This document shows, in pieces, positions 1 through 6,421 of a DNA stretch of 12,797 nt (position 1 is its first letter; the number at the start of each line of letters is the position of its first letter). The DNA is taken from positions 1 to 12,797 of the forward strand of contig JALNVF010000096.1 of NCBI GenBank assembly GCA_023231445.1, given 5' to 3'. Position numbers and translations under genes: made by a program. The stretch is from Treponema sp. Lineage in GTDB: Bacteria > Spirochaetota > Spirochaetia > Treponematales > Treponemataceae. The notes under the pieces are model-generated. The model was not told the origin of the DNA. It did no database searches and saw only the letters and a list, made by a program, of their open reading frames with translations.

Positions 1-1062
1 ATAAATCTTATCTTTCTTAATACCGATTTTTTCTGCAAAATACGTCTTAATCATGACACCCTGCATCTGCTGCGGCGACTTTGCCGTTGAAAGATGCGGA
101 AGCATATCCTGATACCGTTTTTCCGCATAGTCAACCCAGCCGGGACAGCAGCTTGTAAACATCGGGATTTTGCTTCCCTTTGTGGTAAGACGCTGAACAA
201 GCTCATTAGCCTCTTCCATAATTGTAAGATCTGCTGCAAAGTTCGTATCAAGAACATACTTAAATCCGAGTGCACGGAGCGCGGCATAAATTTTCCCGGT
301 AACAAGAGATCCCGGTTTCATACCGAACTCTTCACCGATTGCAGCACGGACAGACGGCGCAATTGAAACGACTGAGGTAAGTTCCTTATCAGCAACTTTG
401 TCGAATACTTCCTCGATAGGATTCGTAAACGTAATAGCACCGACCGGACAATGCACTGCACACTGACCGCAGTGTACGCACGGACTGTGTGCCATATCAA
501 CACCGCCGACAGGACCTATGACAGTTCTGTCTCCGCGTCCGTTGTATTCAAGCGCCCAGACATTCTGAACGTTCTGACATACTTCAACACAGCGTCCGCA
601 GTTAATACATTTGTCACGGTACAGTACGATTTCCTTATAGGAAGCATCCGTTTCCTGCCCTTTAAGAATTGTATCAAAACGTACTGTGCGGAGTCCGAAC
701 TCTGCGGCGAGTTCCTGAAGTTCACACTGATGATTGCGTGAGCATTTCAGACAATCATTCGGATGATTAGAAAGAATTAACTCAAGCACAGTACGGCGGG
801 CCTTACGGAGTTCCGCATCGTCAGTGACAATATTCATACCCTGTGTTACAGCTGTACAGCAAGAACGAGCCATACGTGCCCGACCGGTTCTCGGATCCAC
901 ATTTTTAATAACACAGAGACCGCAGGAAGCCCACGGTTTCAGATCCGGACTGTAGCACAGAGACGGAATTTTTATACCGATTGATTCAGCAGCAGTTTTA
1001 ACCGTAGTTCCTTCCGGAACGGTGACCTGCTGACCGTTTATAGTTAATGTTACTTTAGCCAT
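1..1062 (-). CDS. hydA: [FeFe] hydrogenase catalytic subunit HydA (C-terminus beyond window edge)
   Basis: Catalytic subunit of a cytoplasmic NAD(H)/ferredoxin-dependent [FeFe] hydrogenase that makes or oxidises H2. The 354 visible residues, read on the minus strand, start with a plant-type [2Fe-2S] domain (C36, C47, C50, and C68 or C69). A His-Cys3 cluster site follows (H100, C104, C107, C113), then two [4Fe-4S] motifs, CINCGRCVEVC at 152-162 and CVHCGQCAVHC at 195-205. The H-cluster domain opens with TSCCPGW at 303-309; by family comparison C305 is the proton shuttle and C306 a cluster ligand, and KSPQQ follows at 328-332. Roughly 290 residues, carrying the remaining H-cluster motifs, should lie left of base 1 if it has the usual length of about 645. 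The start is supported by AAGGAG nine bases upstream. It lies 24 bases after hydB and is the last gene of the operon seen here. The assignment is secure; bifurcation itself is inferred from the HydB and HydC partners. Confidence 0.96.
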   Translation of the reverse strand, partial: MAKVTLTINGQQVTVPEGTTVKTAAESIGIKIPSLCYSPDLKPWASCGLCVIKNVDPRTGRARMARSCCTAVTQGMNIVTDDAELRKARRTVLELILSNHPNDCLKCSRNHQCELQELAAEFGLRTVRFDTILKGQETDASYKEIVLYRDKCINCGRCVEVCQNVQNVWALEYNGRGDRTVIGPVGGVDMAHSPCVHCGQCAVHCPVGAITFTNPIEEVFDKVADKELTSVVSIAPSVRAAIGEEFGMKPGSLVTGKIYAALRALGFKYVLDTNFAADLTIMEEANELVQRLTTKGSKIPMFTSCCPGWVDYAEKRYQDMLPHLSTAKSPQQMQGVMIKTYFAEKIGIKKDKIY

Positions 1063-1086
1063 AATGATTTTCTCCTTAGCCTCTGC

Positions 1087-2868
1087 CTATTTTTTTTCGA
1101 TGGCGTGGAACTTGCATGTGCGTTCGCAGGCACCGCACTTCAGACACTTTGTCTGATCAATGACGTGGCGTGTCTTAACTTCACCGGAAATACAATTTGC
1201 CGGACATTGACGCGCACAGGCACCGCATCCGATACATTTTTCTGTAATAAAAAACGTAAGAAGGTGTTTGCATTTTCCTGACGGGCATTTTTTATCCTGA
1301 ACGTGAGCAAGATATTCTTCATGAAACTTTTTAAGTGTGGAAAGGGTCGGATTAGGGGCCGACTGTCCGAGGGCACACAAAGAACATGATTTCATAGCAC
1401 TGCCTATGTCTTCAAGTTTCTGAAGATCCTGCATTGTACCATTTCCACGGGAAAGTTTTTCAAGAATGGTATACATCTGACGTGTACCGATACGACAGGG
1501 AGAACATTTACCGCAGCTTTCGTCAACGCAGAATTCCATATAGAATTTTGCAATATCGACTACGCAGTCATCTTCATCCATAACAATCATACCGCCGGAA
1601 CCCATCATTGAGCCCATGCGTATAAGTGCACCATAATCAATAGGAGTATCAAGTTCTTTCTCGGAAATAATACCGCCTGACGGGCCGCCTGTCTGAACAC
1701 CTTTAAATTTCTTACCGTTCTTTATGCCACCGCCGATCTCAAAAATAATCTCACGCAGCGTCGTTCCCATCGGAACCTCGACAAGACCGGAATTTGCAAT
1801 CTTACCCGTAAGAGCAAAAACTTTTGTTCCCTTTGAATCCGCATCGCCGATTTTATTATACCATGAGGCGCCTTTAGTAATAATAACAGGAATATTTGCC
1901 CATGTTTCAACATTGTTGATGATCGTCGGTTTTCCCCACAGACCAGCCTGAGCAGGGAACGGCGGCTTCGGTGTCGGCATACCGCGTTTTCCTTCAATAG
2001 AGCGAAGCAAAGCAGTCTCTTCACCGCAGACGAAAGCACCTGCGCCAAGACGTATTTCAATATCAAAATCGAACCCGGATCCAAGGATATTTTTTCCAAG
2101 AAGACCTTTTTCAGTTGCCTGTTTAATTGCGACTTCAAGACGGTGTACAGCAAGCGGATATTCTGCTCGAATATAAATAAATCCGTGATGTGAACCGATT
2201 GCCTTACCGCAGATTGTCATAGCTTCAAGGATAGAACGAGGGTCTCCTTCAATAGTAGAACGATCCATATATGCACCGGGGTCGCCTTCATCAGCATTGC
2301 AGACAACGTATTTTACGTCACCCTTTGCTTTAAGACCCGCATCCCATTTAAGACCGGTAGGGAATCCTGCACCGCCGCGTCCGCGGAGACCGGAATCCTT
2401 AACTTCCTGAACAATCTGTTCAGGCGTCATCTCAAACAGGGCTTTTTCGAGTGCAAGATATCCGTCACGTGCAATGTATTCTTCAATACTTTCCGGATTA
2501 ATAACACCGCAGTTACGGAGTACGATACGGATCTGTTTTTTATAAAACGGAATATCAGAAACTTCTTCCGTAGTTTTTTTATTCTTGTCATACAGCAGCC
2601 GTGGAACTTCACGGCCTTTTACAATCTGTTCGGCAATAATCTCGTGTGCATCTTCCGGTACAACGTTCACATAAAACGAATCTTCCGGTAAAACTTTTAC
2701 GATCGGGCCTTTTTCGCAAAATCCGAAACAGCCGGTCTGAACGATCTGTACTTCATCAGCAACGCCAAGCGCTTTCGCTTCTGCCTTGAGGTTTTCATAA
2801 ATTTTTTTTGATGAGCTTGATTCGCAGGCAGTACCCCCGCATACAAGTATATAATGTGAATATGCCAT
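1087..2868 (-). CDS. hydB: NuoF-like flavoprotein subunit HydB of the bifurcating hydrogenase
   Basis: NADH- and FMN-binding subunit of the hydrogenase, 593 residues, where NAD(H) electrons enter or leave. An N-terminal thioredoxin-fold [2Fe-2S] domain has C10, C15, C47 and C51. The NuoF core follows, with the glycine-rich FMN/NADH motif GLRGRGGAGFPTG (160-172), NADEGDPGAYMDR (191-203) and GAGAFVCGEETALL (276-289). A [4Fe-4S] site uses C452, C455, C458 and C498 (ESCGKCSPCRIGT). The C-terminus adds CPSGKC (528-533) and two ferredoxin motifs, C545-C555 and C575-C585. This extended layout matches Thermotoga-type HydB rather than respiratory NuoF, which lacks the two C-terminal ferredoxin clusters. 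Start ATG at 2868; its AGGAG overlaps the stop codon of the upstream gene (nine-base gap), suggesting translational coupling. It could also be labelled HndC in the HndABCD scheme. Confidence 0.96.
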   Translation of the reverse strand: MAYSHYILVCGGTACESSSSKKIYENLKAEAKALGVADEVQIVQTGCFGFCEKGPIVKVLPEDSFYVNVVPEDAHEIIAEQIVKGREVPRLLYDKNKKTTEEVSDIPFYKKQIRIVLRNCGVINPESIEEYIARDGYLALEKALFEMTPEQIVQEVKDSGLRGRGGAGFPTGLKWDAGLKAKGDVKYVVCNADEGDPGAYMDRSTIEGDPRSILEAMTICGKAIGSHHGFIYIRAEYPLAVHRLEVAIKQATEKGLLGKNILGSGFDFDIEIRLGAGAFVCGEETALLRSIEGKRGMPTPKPPFPAQAGLWGKPTIINNVETWANIPVIITKGASWYNKIGDADSKGTKVFALTGKIANSGLVEVPMGTTLREIIFEIGGGIKNGKKFKGVQTGGPSGGIISEKELDTPIDYGALIRMGSMMGSGGMIVMDEDDCVVDIAKFYMEFCVDESCGKCSPCRIGTRQMYTILEKLSRGNGTMQDLQKLEDIGSAMKSCSLCALGQSAPNPTLSTLKKFHEEYLAHVQDKKCPSGKCKHLLTFFITEKCIGCGACARQCPANCISGEVKTRHVIDQTKCLKCGACERTCKFHAIEKK

Positions 2869-2877
2869 CGTTGTCTC

Positions 2878-3267
2878 CTATTTTTTTGTTATGATGTCGG
2901 CAGCGGGCTTATCGATGATAAGATTATCAAGCAGTTTCTTTCCGATAATATGCTGCTCGACGATTTCCTTCGCTACATCTGCTTTTACATCACCGTAAAT
3001 AACACGAGGCATTTCCGGCACAACAACTTCAACTGTCGGTTCATGCGCACACAGTCCCATGCATCCTGTCTGACGAAGCATAACACGATCCGCAAGTCCT
3101 TTTTCTTCTATAAGCTTGAGAAAAGTATTGAATGTATCTTTTGCACCCGAAGCAATACCACAGGTTCCCATACCGACAATAATCTGTATTGTTTTACCTG
3201 CTGTTTCGCGTTTTTCAACTTCTGTTTTCATCTGATTGCGCATTTTGCGCAGTTCTTCCAATGTCAT
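2878..3267 (-). CDS. hydD: Small thioredoxin-fold [2Fe-2S]-type hydrogenase subunit (HydD/HndB-like)
   Basis: A 129-residue soluble protein with a charged, probably helical N-terminus (1-25) and a thioredoxin-like ferredoxin fold. It resembles the small fourth subunit of tetrameric NAD(P)-linked [FeFe] hydrogenases (HndB, or HydD in anaerobic Firmicutes). Candidate ligands are C36 (in VGMGTCGIASGA) and C69 and C73 (in QTGCMGLC). The first cysteine of the usual CxxxxC pair is not present; glycine or methionine sits there. The cluster may therefore be absent or ligated differently. The C-terminal part (74-110) matches the equivalent part of the HydB N-terminal domain in style (EPTVEVVVP, then a VKADVAKEIVEQHI helix). 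AGGAG lies six bases before the ATG. The gene sits between the ATPase gene and hydB and nearly touches hydB, so a role in the hydrogenase complex is likely. Its exact electron-transfer role is uncertain. Confidence 0.85.
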   Translation of the reverse strand: MTLEELRKMRNQMKTEVEKRETAGKTIQIIVGMGTCGIASGAKDTFNTFLKLIEEKGLADRVMLRQTGCMGLCAHEPTVEVVVPEMPRVIYGDVKADVAKEIVEQHIIGKKLLDNLIIDKPAADIITKK

Positions 3268-3299
3268 AGTATTCTCCTAGAACATCACTGCAGGTTACA

Positions 3300-3336
3300 C
3301 GTCATGAATGACGCGCCGTACAGTACACTTCTACTG
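3300..3336 (-). repeat. Two further small inverted repeats in the leader of hydD
   Basis: CGTCAT (3300-3305) pairs with ATGACG (3308-3313), and CAGTA (3321-3325) pairs with TACTG (3332-3336). They follow the terminator-like hairpin in the transcript and lie ahead of the hydD AGGAG (3274-3278). Together the three make a structured 96-base spacer inside an operon whose other gaps are 9-24 bases. Role unknown. Confidence 0.45.
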
Positions 3337-3341
3337 CATTA

Positions 3342-3364
3342 AAAAAGTACAATACGTACTTTTT
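3342..3364 (-). terminator. Terminator-like hairpin between the ATPase gene and hydD
   Basis: In the transcript a nine-bp stem (3364-3356 with 3350-3342, loop GTATT) is followed by a run of six Us. It touches the ATPase stop codon at 3364-3366. Only two of the nine pairs are G-C, so it is probably leaky at best. Since the three downstream hydrogenase genes have no clear promoter of their own, attenuation or RNA processing is more plausible than full termination. Confidence 0.5.
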
Positions 3365-3903
3365 CATACTTCCTGGGATTCGATAAACTTCCGGAGCAGT
3401 ATCTGCGATCCGGCAGATTCGAGCTCGCCGCCCAATGCATCCTTCAGTTCATTCCGGTTTAACTTATAATCAAGCTTCGCCTCATCATCCTTTCTGTGTA
3501 TATCCATGTCGTAGTTTCCAGGAAGCGTCAGTATATCAAGAAATAAATCCTGAAGATTCCCAACCGGCGGGGTATCTATATTCGCCAGATTGAATCCCAT
3601 AATCACTTTCGTTCCTTTTCCCGGCACGGATTGAATATCCCAGAAACCGTCTGTTTCTTCCGCTGTCTGAATAAGGAACGGAATTCCCAGTCCGACTTTT
3701 CTGCCCGGATGTTTTTTACCGTCAGTATAGAAAGGATCCTTAGCCCTCATAAGCGTTTGACTGCTCATGCCTTTCCCATTATCCGCTACCGTAACGTTAA
3801 ATGCATCCTTAGTCTGTATGCATTCAAGCGCTATACAAGTTGCACCGGCTTCAACACTGTTCGCAGTTATATCAGCTATCATATCGCACAATGTATAATG
3901 CAT
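3364..3903 (-). CDS. Stand-alone GHKL (HATPase_c) ATP-binding protein in hydrogenase operon
   Basis: A 179-residue soluble protein of the histidine-kinase/HSP90/MutL ATP-binding fold. Visible motifs are the N-box around DMIADITANS (D11, N15), the G1 box DNGKGM (41-46) and the G2 box GLGIPF (71-76), followed by GKGTKV (95-100). There is no phospho-accepting histidine domain, sensor domain or membrane segment, so it is not a complete sensor kinase. Residues about 105-179 form an extra region I cannot name. The gene starts 15 bases after hydC with only a weak purine-rich site (AAAGAAACGG). Similar ATP-binding genes lie between NuoE-like and thioredoxin-like hydrogenase genes in some anaerobic Firmicutes (from memory). 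Possible jobs are partner-protein kinase/anti-sigma-type control of hydrogenase expression, or ATP-dependent assembly; the sequence does not decide. Confidence 0.85.
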   Translation of the reverse strand: MHYTLCDMIADITANSVEAGATCIALECIQTKDAFNVTVADNGKGMSSQTLMRAKDPFYTDGKKHPGRKVGLGIPFLIQTAEETDGFWDIQSVPGKGTKVIMGFNLANIDTPPVGNLQDLFLDILTLPGNYDMDIHRKDDEAKLDYKLNRNELKDALGGELESAGSQILLRKFIESQEV

Positions 3904-3918
3904 AACAGACCGTTTCTT

Positions 3919-4401
3919 TTATGCGCTGCGGTATTTATCCAGAATTCCCTTTACCTGGCCTTTTGTAAGCTTCCCGTAAACATCGCCGTTAATCGACATA
4001 ACAGGAGCAAGACCACAGCAGCCTATGCAGCGGACCGGTTCGACAGAAAACAGACCGTCTTCAGTTGAAGTCATTTTGTCTGTAAGCTTAAGAAGAGTAC
4101 GGGTTTCATCAATAATATCCTGACCGCCTTTCAAGTAACAGGCTGTACCAAGGCAAACGCTGATTTGATTCTTTCCGGGCTTCTGCGTTTTGAAGAAGTG
4201 GTAGAATGAGACAACACCGAACACACGTGCGACCGGTATTCCGGTAAGTTCAGAAACTTCCATAGCTGCATCTTTTGAAATGTAGCCTTGTTCCTCCTGC
4301 ACATGATGCAGGATCATAATGAGATTACCCGGTTTATCCTTCCAGACCTTTATAAAATCATAAAGGTCCTTAGAGAATCCGGCTTTTCCAGCTTTTGCCA
4401 T
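3919..4401 (-). CDS. hydC: NuoE-like [2Fe-2S] subunit HydC of the bifurcating hydrogenase
   Basis: A 160-residue NuoE/24-kDa-type subunit that carries one [2Fe-2S] cluster and works with HydB in NADH-linked electron transfer. A helical N-terminal half contains the family pattern LIMILHHVQEEQGYIS (27-42) and the GVVSFYHFF stretch (62-70). The thioredoxin-fold half supplies ligands C83 and C88 (CLGTAC) and C125 and C129 (VRCIGCCG). Its length is normal for the family. The reading frame can be extended to a TTG at 4422, but that would place the AGGAG (seven bases before the ATG at 4401) inside the coding region, so the ATG is chosen. It is the first gene of the hydrogenase operon, preceded by a promoter-like sequence and a 5' leader of about 70 bases. 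Confidence 0.95.
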   Translation of the reverse strand: MAKAGKAGFSKDLYDFIKVWKDKPGNLIMILHHVQEEQGYISKDAAMEVSELTGIPVARVFGVVSFYHFFKTQKPGKNQISVCLGTACYLKGGQDIIDETRTLLKLTDKMTSTEDGLFSVEPVRCIGCCGLAPVMSINGDVYGKLTKGQVKGILDKYRSA

Positions 4402-4438
4402 TTTTATTCTCCTGAACAGCAAATATATTTTATATTCC

Positions 4439-4457
4439 CGATTTCCTATAGAAACCG
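4439..4457 (-). promoter_or_regulatory. Small hairpin in the hydrogenase operon leader
   Basis: A seven-pair stem (one G-U pair, five-base loop) lies between the candidate promoter and the hydC ribosome binding site, pairing 4451-4457 with 4439-4445 in the transcript. It could affect leader stability or translation. No known riboswitch fold was recognised, and a stem this short can occur by chance. Confidence 0.25.
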
Positions 4458-4478
4458 ATGGATTCGAGTTTGCCTTCC

Positions 4479-4507
4479 ATTATAAATCGAAACAGTCATT
4501 TTGCGAA
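4479..4507 (-). promoter_or_regulatory. Candidate sigma-70-type promoter of the hydrogenase operon
   Basis: On the minus strand TTCGCA (4507-4502; four of six bases match TTGACA) is separated by 17 bases from a perfect TATAAT (4484-4479). Transcription would start near 4472, giving a leader of about 70 bases before hydC. It lies wholly between the lipoprotein stop codon and hydC, which suggests the hydrogenase genes are a unit separate from the NlpC/lipoprotein pair. No clear Rex-type operator was seen next to it. Confidence 0.5.
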
Positions 4508-4534
4508 GGGATATTACGTTATATTACCGAAAGA

Positions 4535-5188
4535 TTACCACGTTACGGTATATAAAAGTGGTTTCGATGCTGTAAGAATATCTGTCAGTGGAACAGTTAC
4601 TGTCTTTTTTTTGCCGTTTCCGCCGGGACCATACAATATAATATTTACCTGTGCTGCCGCTACTTCGTCGCCAAGAGATTTCCCGTACACGGACGAAATA
4701 AGATCCGTATATTCCGCCGGCGTCATTGTATCACCGTTGAATACCGGGGCCATGAACAGATCTATATACGACTTAACCGTTTCCGGAAGGGATGTATAAA
4801 GCGCTGAAAGTTTTTCCGGAGATATAGTAAGACTGATACTGTCCGCCGTTCCGGAAATGCAGCCGGAAACAGATACAGAGTCTTTTGAACCGCGGGGAAG
4901 TAATGCTGAAATTTTTAACGAAGTATCTGATTTCGATGATACGTTTACCCCCGGAATCCCGGCTTCCTCAAACTGTCCAGTAATTGTCTGAATATCAAAA
5001 AGCGGACCGGAATTTTCTTCCGACAGAGATTTCATCATTTCGACAAACGCATTTCCAAACTCTGCGTCATAAGCTACAGAGGTATTCCCGTCAGAACCCC
5101 GACGTATTTCAATGGATGCTGTACAGGCAGAAAGAAACATCACACTCAAAAAAACGGATGCCGTCAGCAGATATTTAATCAATTTCAT
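4535..5188 (-). CDS. Small secreted lipoprotein of unknown function
   Basis: A 217-residue predicted lipoprotein. Residues 1-21 form a lipoprotein signal peptide (K2 and K5, a hydrophobic core, then L19-S20-A21 before C22), so the mature protein would be anchored by lipidated C22 in the inner or outer membrane. The mature part alternates beta-prone stretches with a helical region around 115-165 and ends in a YTVTW tail. I do not recognise a family. The frame opens at a GTG (5197), but AAGGTGG sits just before the ATG at 5188, so the ATG is preferred; it also gives a normal signal-peptide length. It starts 20 bases after the NlpC/P60 gene on the same strand, so the two are probably co-transcribed and may act together at the cell envelope. 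Function unknown. Confidence 0.8.
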   Translation of the reverse strand: MKLIKYLLTASVFLSVMFLSACTASIEIRRGSDGNTSVAYDAEFGNAFVEMMKSLSEENSGPLFDIQTITGQFEEAGIPGVNVSSKSDTSLKISALLPRGSKDSVSVSGCISGTADSISLTISPEKLSALYTSLPETVKSYIDLFMAPVFNGDTMTPAEYTDLISSVYGKSLGDEVAAAQVNIILYGPGGNGKKKTVTVPLTDILTASKPLLYTVTW

Positions 5189-5208
5189 ACTTCCCACCTT
5201 ATCTTCTG

Positions 5209-6339
5209 CTATTTAGTAAACATGGAAAGCGGAAAAGTTACACGCACACCTGTCGAAAGAACAAGCCCCGCAGTTACAGACTCGGAAAAGGAAAGCGCTG
5301 CTCCGTCTGTGTCATTAAACACGGTATAACAGAGATCCTGAATAATCCGTACCTGCACCTTTCCATGTGTAAATGACGGCAGACAGAATGATATACCTGC
5401 AATTCCGGGAAAGAAAGACGACTTTATTTCGGTTTCAGTTGCCGGAAGAGAAGGAGAACCTATTGTAATGACAGGGCCTGCATATATACGCATAAAATCA
5501 GTAAACGATAGTGTAAACACAACAGGTATCTGGAAAGTGTGCACCCCATAATTCCAGCGCATCATTATGCCTGCACCGGGATTTAACGGCCATTTTGTCA
5601 CAGTCACGTCAGCCTGTACATTAAGACCGCGGTAGTTCGGAACGAACTGATTCGTGGTAAAAAGAGACCAGTCGGGCGATAAAGAAAAATTACACATCAG
5701 ACTATCCGAAAAAGATATTCCGCCGGATGCCCCAGATTCCGCAGAACGCCCTTCCCCTGCCGATCTTTTTTCTGCCGCAGGTTCGATCAGAGAACTGTCT
5801 GCAGAATTGTCTTCTTTGTCCTTATCAAAACTGTACGAAGAATCTCCCGGTTCAAGAAATTTTCCAGCACCTGCATAGTGAGCTTTCCAATATGATTCAT
5901 TAAGAGAGGATGCTATCACACCATTATTCGGACCGTCACTGGCGGCATGAATAAACTGCCGCTTTCCTATATATAAGCCGACATGCGAAACAGTTCCCGC
6001 CTCAGTCGTTTTAAAAAATACAAGATCCCCAGGTTCAAGACTTGTGTCAGGAATTACTTTGACAAAACTGTACATCGCCTTTGCAGTACGAGGCAGCTGT
6101 ACATTCACCGCATCGTGTGCAATAAAATAAATAAATCCGGAACAGTCAAAAGAATCAGGACCAACAGCACCGTCCGCATACGGGAAACCGATATATTTCT
6201 TCGCATCAGCTACAATTGTCTCCCTCTGGACTTGTGCATGAGCGGAAGTCAGTTCTCCCGCCGTGACCGGGATGCATAAAAAAAGAAATAGTATAAAAAC
6301 AACTGCGGCATTATGCCGGGATTCTGATAATTTATTCAT
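5209..6339 (-). CDS. Secreted NlpC/P60 cysteine peptidase with beta-rich C-terminal region
   Basis: A 376-residue exported protein. Residues 1-27 look like a signal peptide (hydrophobic core 11-26, cleavage probably near A27 or the later AHA at 34-36). The NlpC/P60 domain (about 38-162) has the catalytic triad pattern: C66 in DSFDCSGF, H119 in VSHVGLYIG and H131 in FIHAAS. Such enzymes cut peptide crosslinks of peptidoglycan in the periplasm. A low-complexity Ser/Glu/Asp linker (165-210) leads to about 165 residues rich in alternating aromatic and hydrophobic residues and Gly/Pro turns, ending in FPLSMFTK. This tail looks like an outer-membrane beta-barrel or beta-sandwich, but the family is not recognised. 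The predicted start has no clear ribosome binding site. A lipoprotein gene follows directly. The peptidase call is firm; the tail's role is open. Confidence 0.9.
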   Translation of the reverse strand: MNKLSESRHNAAVVFILFLFLCIPVTAGELTSAHAQVQRETIVADAKKYIGFPYADGAVGPDSFDCSGFIYFIAHDAVNVQLPRTAKAMYSFVKVIPDTSLEPGDLVFFKTTEAGTVSHVGLYIGKRQFIHAASDGPNNGVIASSLNESYWKAHYAGAGKFLEPGDSSYSFDKDKEDNSADSSLIEPAAEKRSAGEGRSAESGASGGISFSDSLMCNFSLSPDWSLFTTNQFVPNYRGLNVQADVTVTKWPLNPGAGIMMRWNYGVHTFQIPVVFTLSFTDFMRIYAGPVITIGSPSLPATETEIKSSFFPGIAGISFCLPSFTHGKVQVRIIQDLCYTVFNDTDGAALSFSESVTAGLVLSTGVRVTFPLSMFTK

Positions 6340-6370
6340 ATCTTAATTATTGGCACTTTTTGCAACTTTT

Positions 6371-6401
6371 TTCACTCTTATCTGTCAAATTATGGTAAAA
6401 T
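6371..6401 (+). promoter_or_regulatory. Weak candidate promoter for the acyl-CoA synthetase gene
   Basis: TTCACT (6371-6376) and TAAAAT (6396-6401, five of six consensus bases) are 19 bases apart, a long spacing. A start near 6408 would leave a leader of about 14 bases with GAGG at 6412-6415 ahead of the ATG. It lies in the only gap between the divergent NlpC and synthetase genes, so some promoter is expected here, but this exact choice is uncertain. Confidence 0.3.
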
Positions 6402-6421
6402 ACAGGACATTGAGGTTTATT

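Noticed and set aside
1722..2153. 143-codon minus-strand frame overlapping hydB in another phase
   Set aside because: It overlaps the NuoF core motifs in the correct frame and its own product is low-complexity and basic; a frame shadow.
4402..4422. TTG-initiated extension of HydC
   Set aside because: The AGGAG of the internal ATG at 4401 lies within it, and the domain fits the shorter form.
4402..4534. Search for a Rex-type redox operator upstream of the hydrogenase operon
   Set aside because: No TTGTGAA/TTCACAA-like dyad is visible near the promoter; the A+T-rich repeats there do not match the consensus.
4502..4560. Repeated ATATTACG/TTACCG-like elements around the lipoprotein stop codon
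   Set aside because: The copies are short, imperfect and give no convincing terminator stem or T-run, so I do not call a terminator or repeat array here.
4458..4799. 113-codon plus-strand frame over the hydrogenase promoter and the lipoprotein gene
   Set aside because: Antisense to a signal-peptide-bearing lipoprotein gene, no ribosome site, no recognisable domain.
6383..6388. Perfect TTGACA on the minus strand upstream of the NlpC gene
   Set aside because: No acceptable -10 box follows at 15-19 bases, so it is probably a coincidence in A+T-rich sequence.
6350..6421. Upstream TTG extension of the acyl-CoA synthetase
   Set aside because: The extra 24 residues are not part of the enzyme fold and cover the candidate promoter and the GAGG that serves the ATG at 6422.
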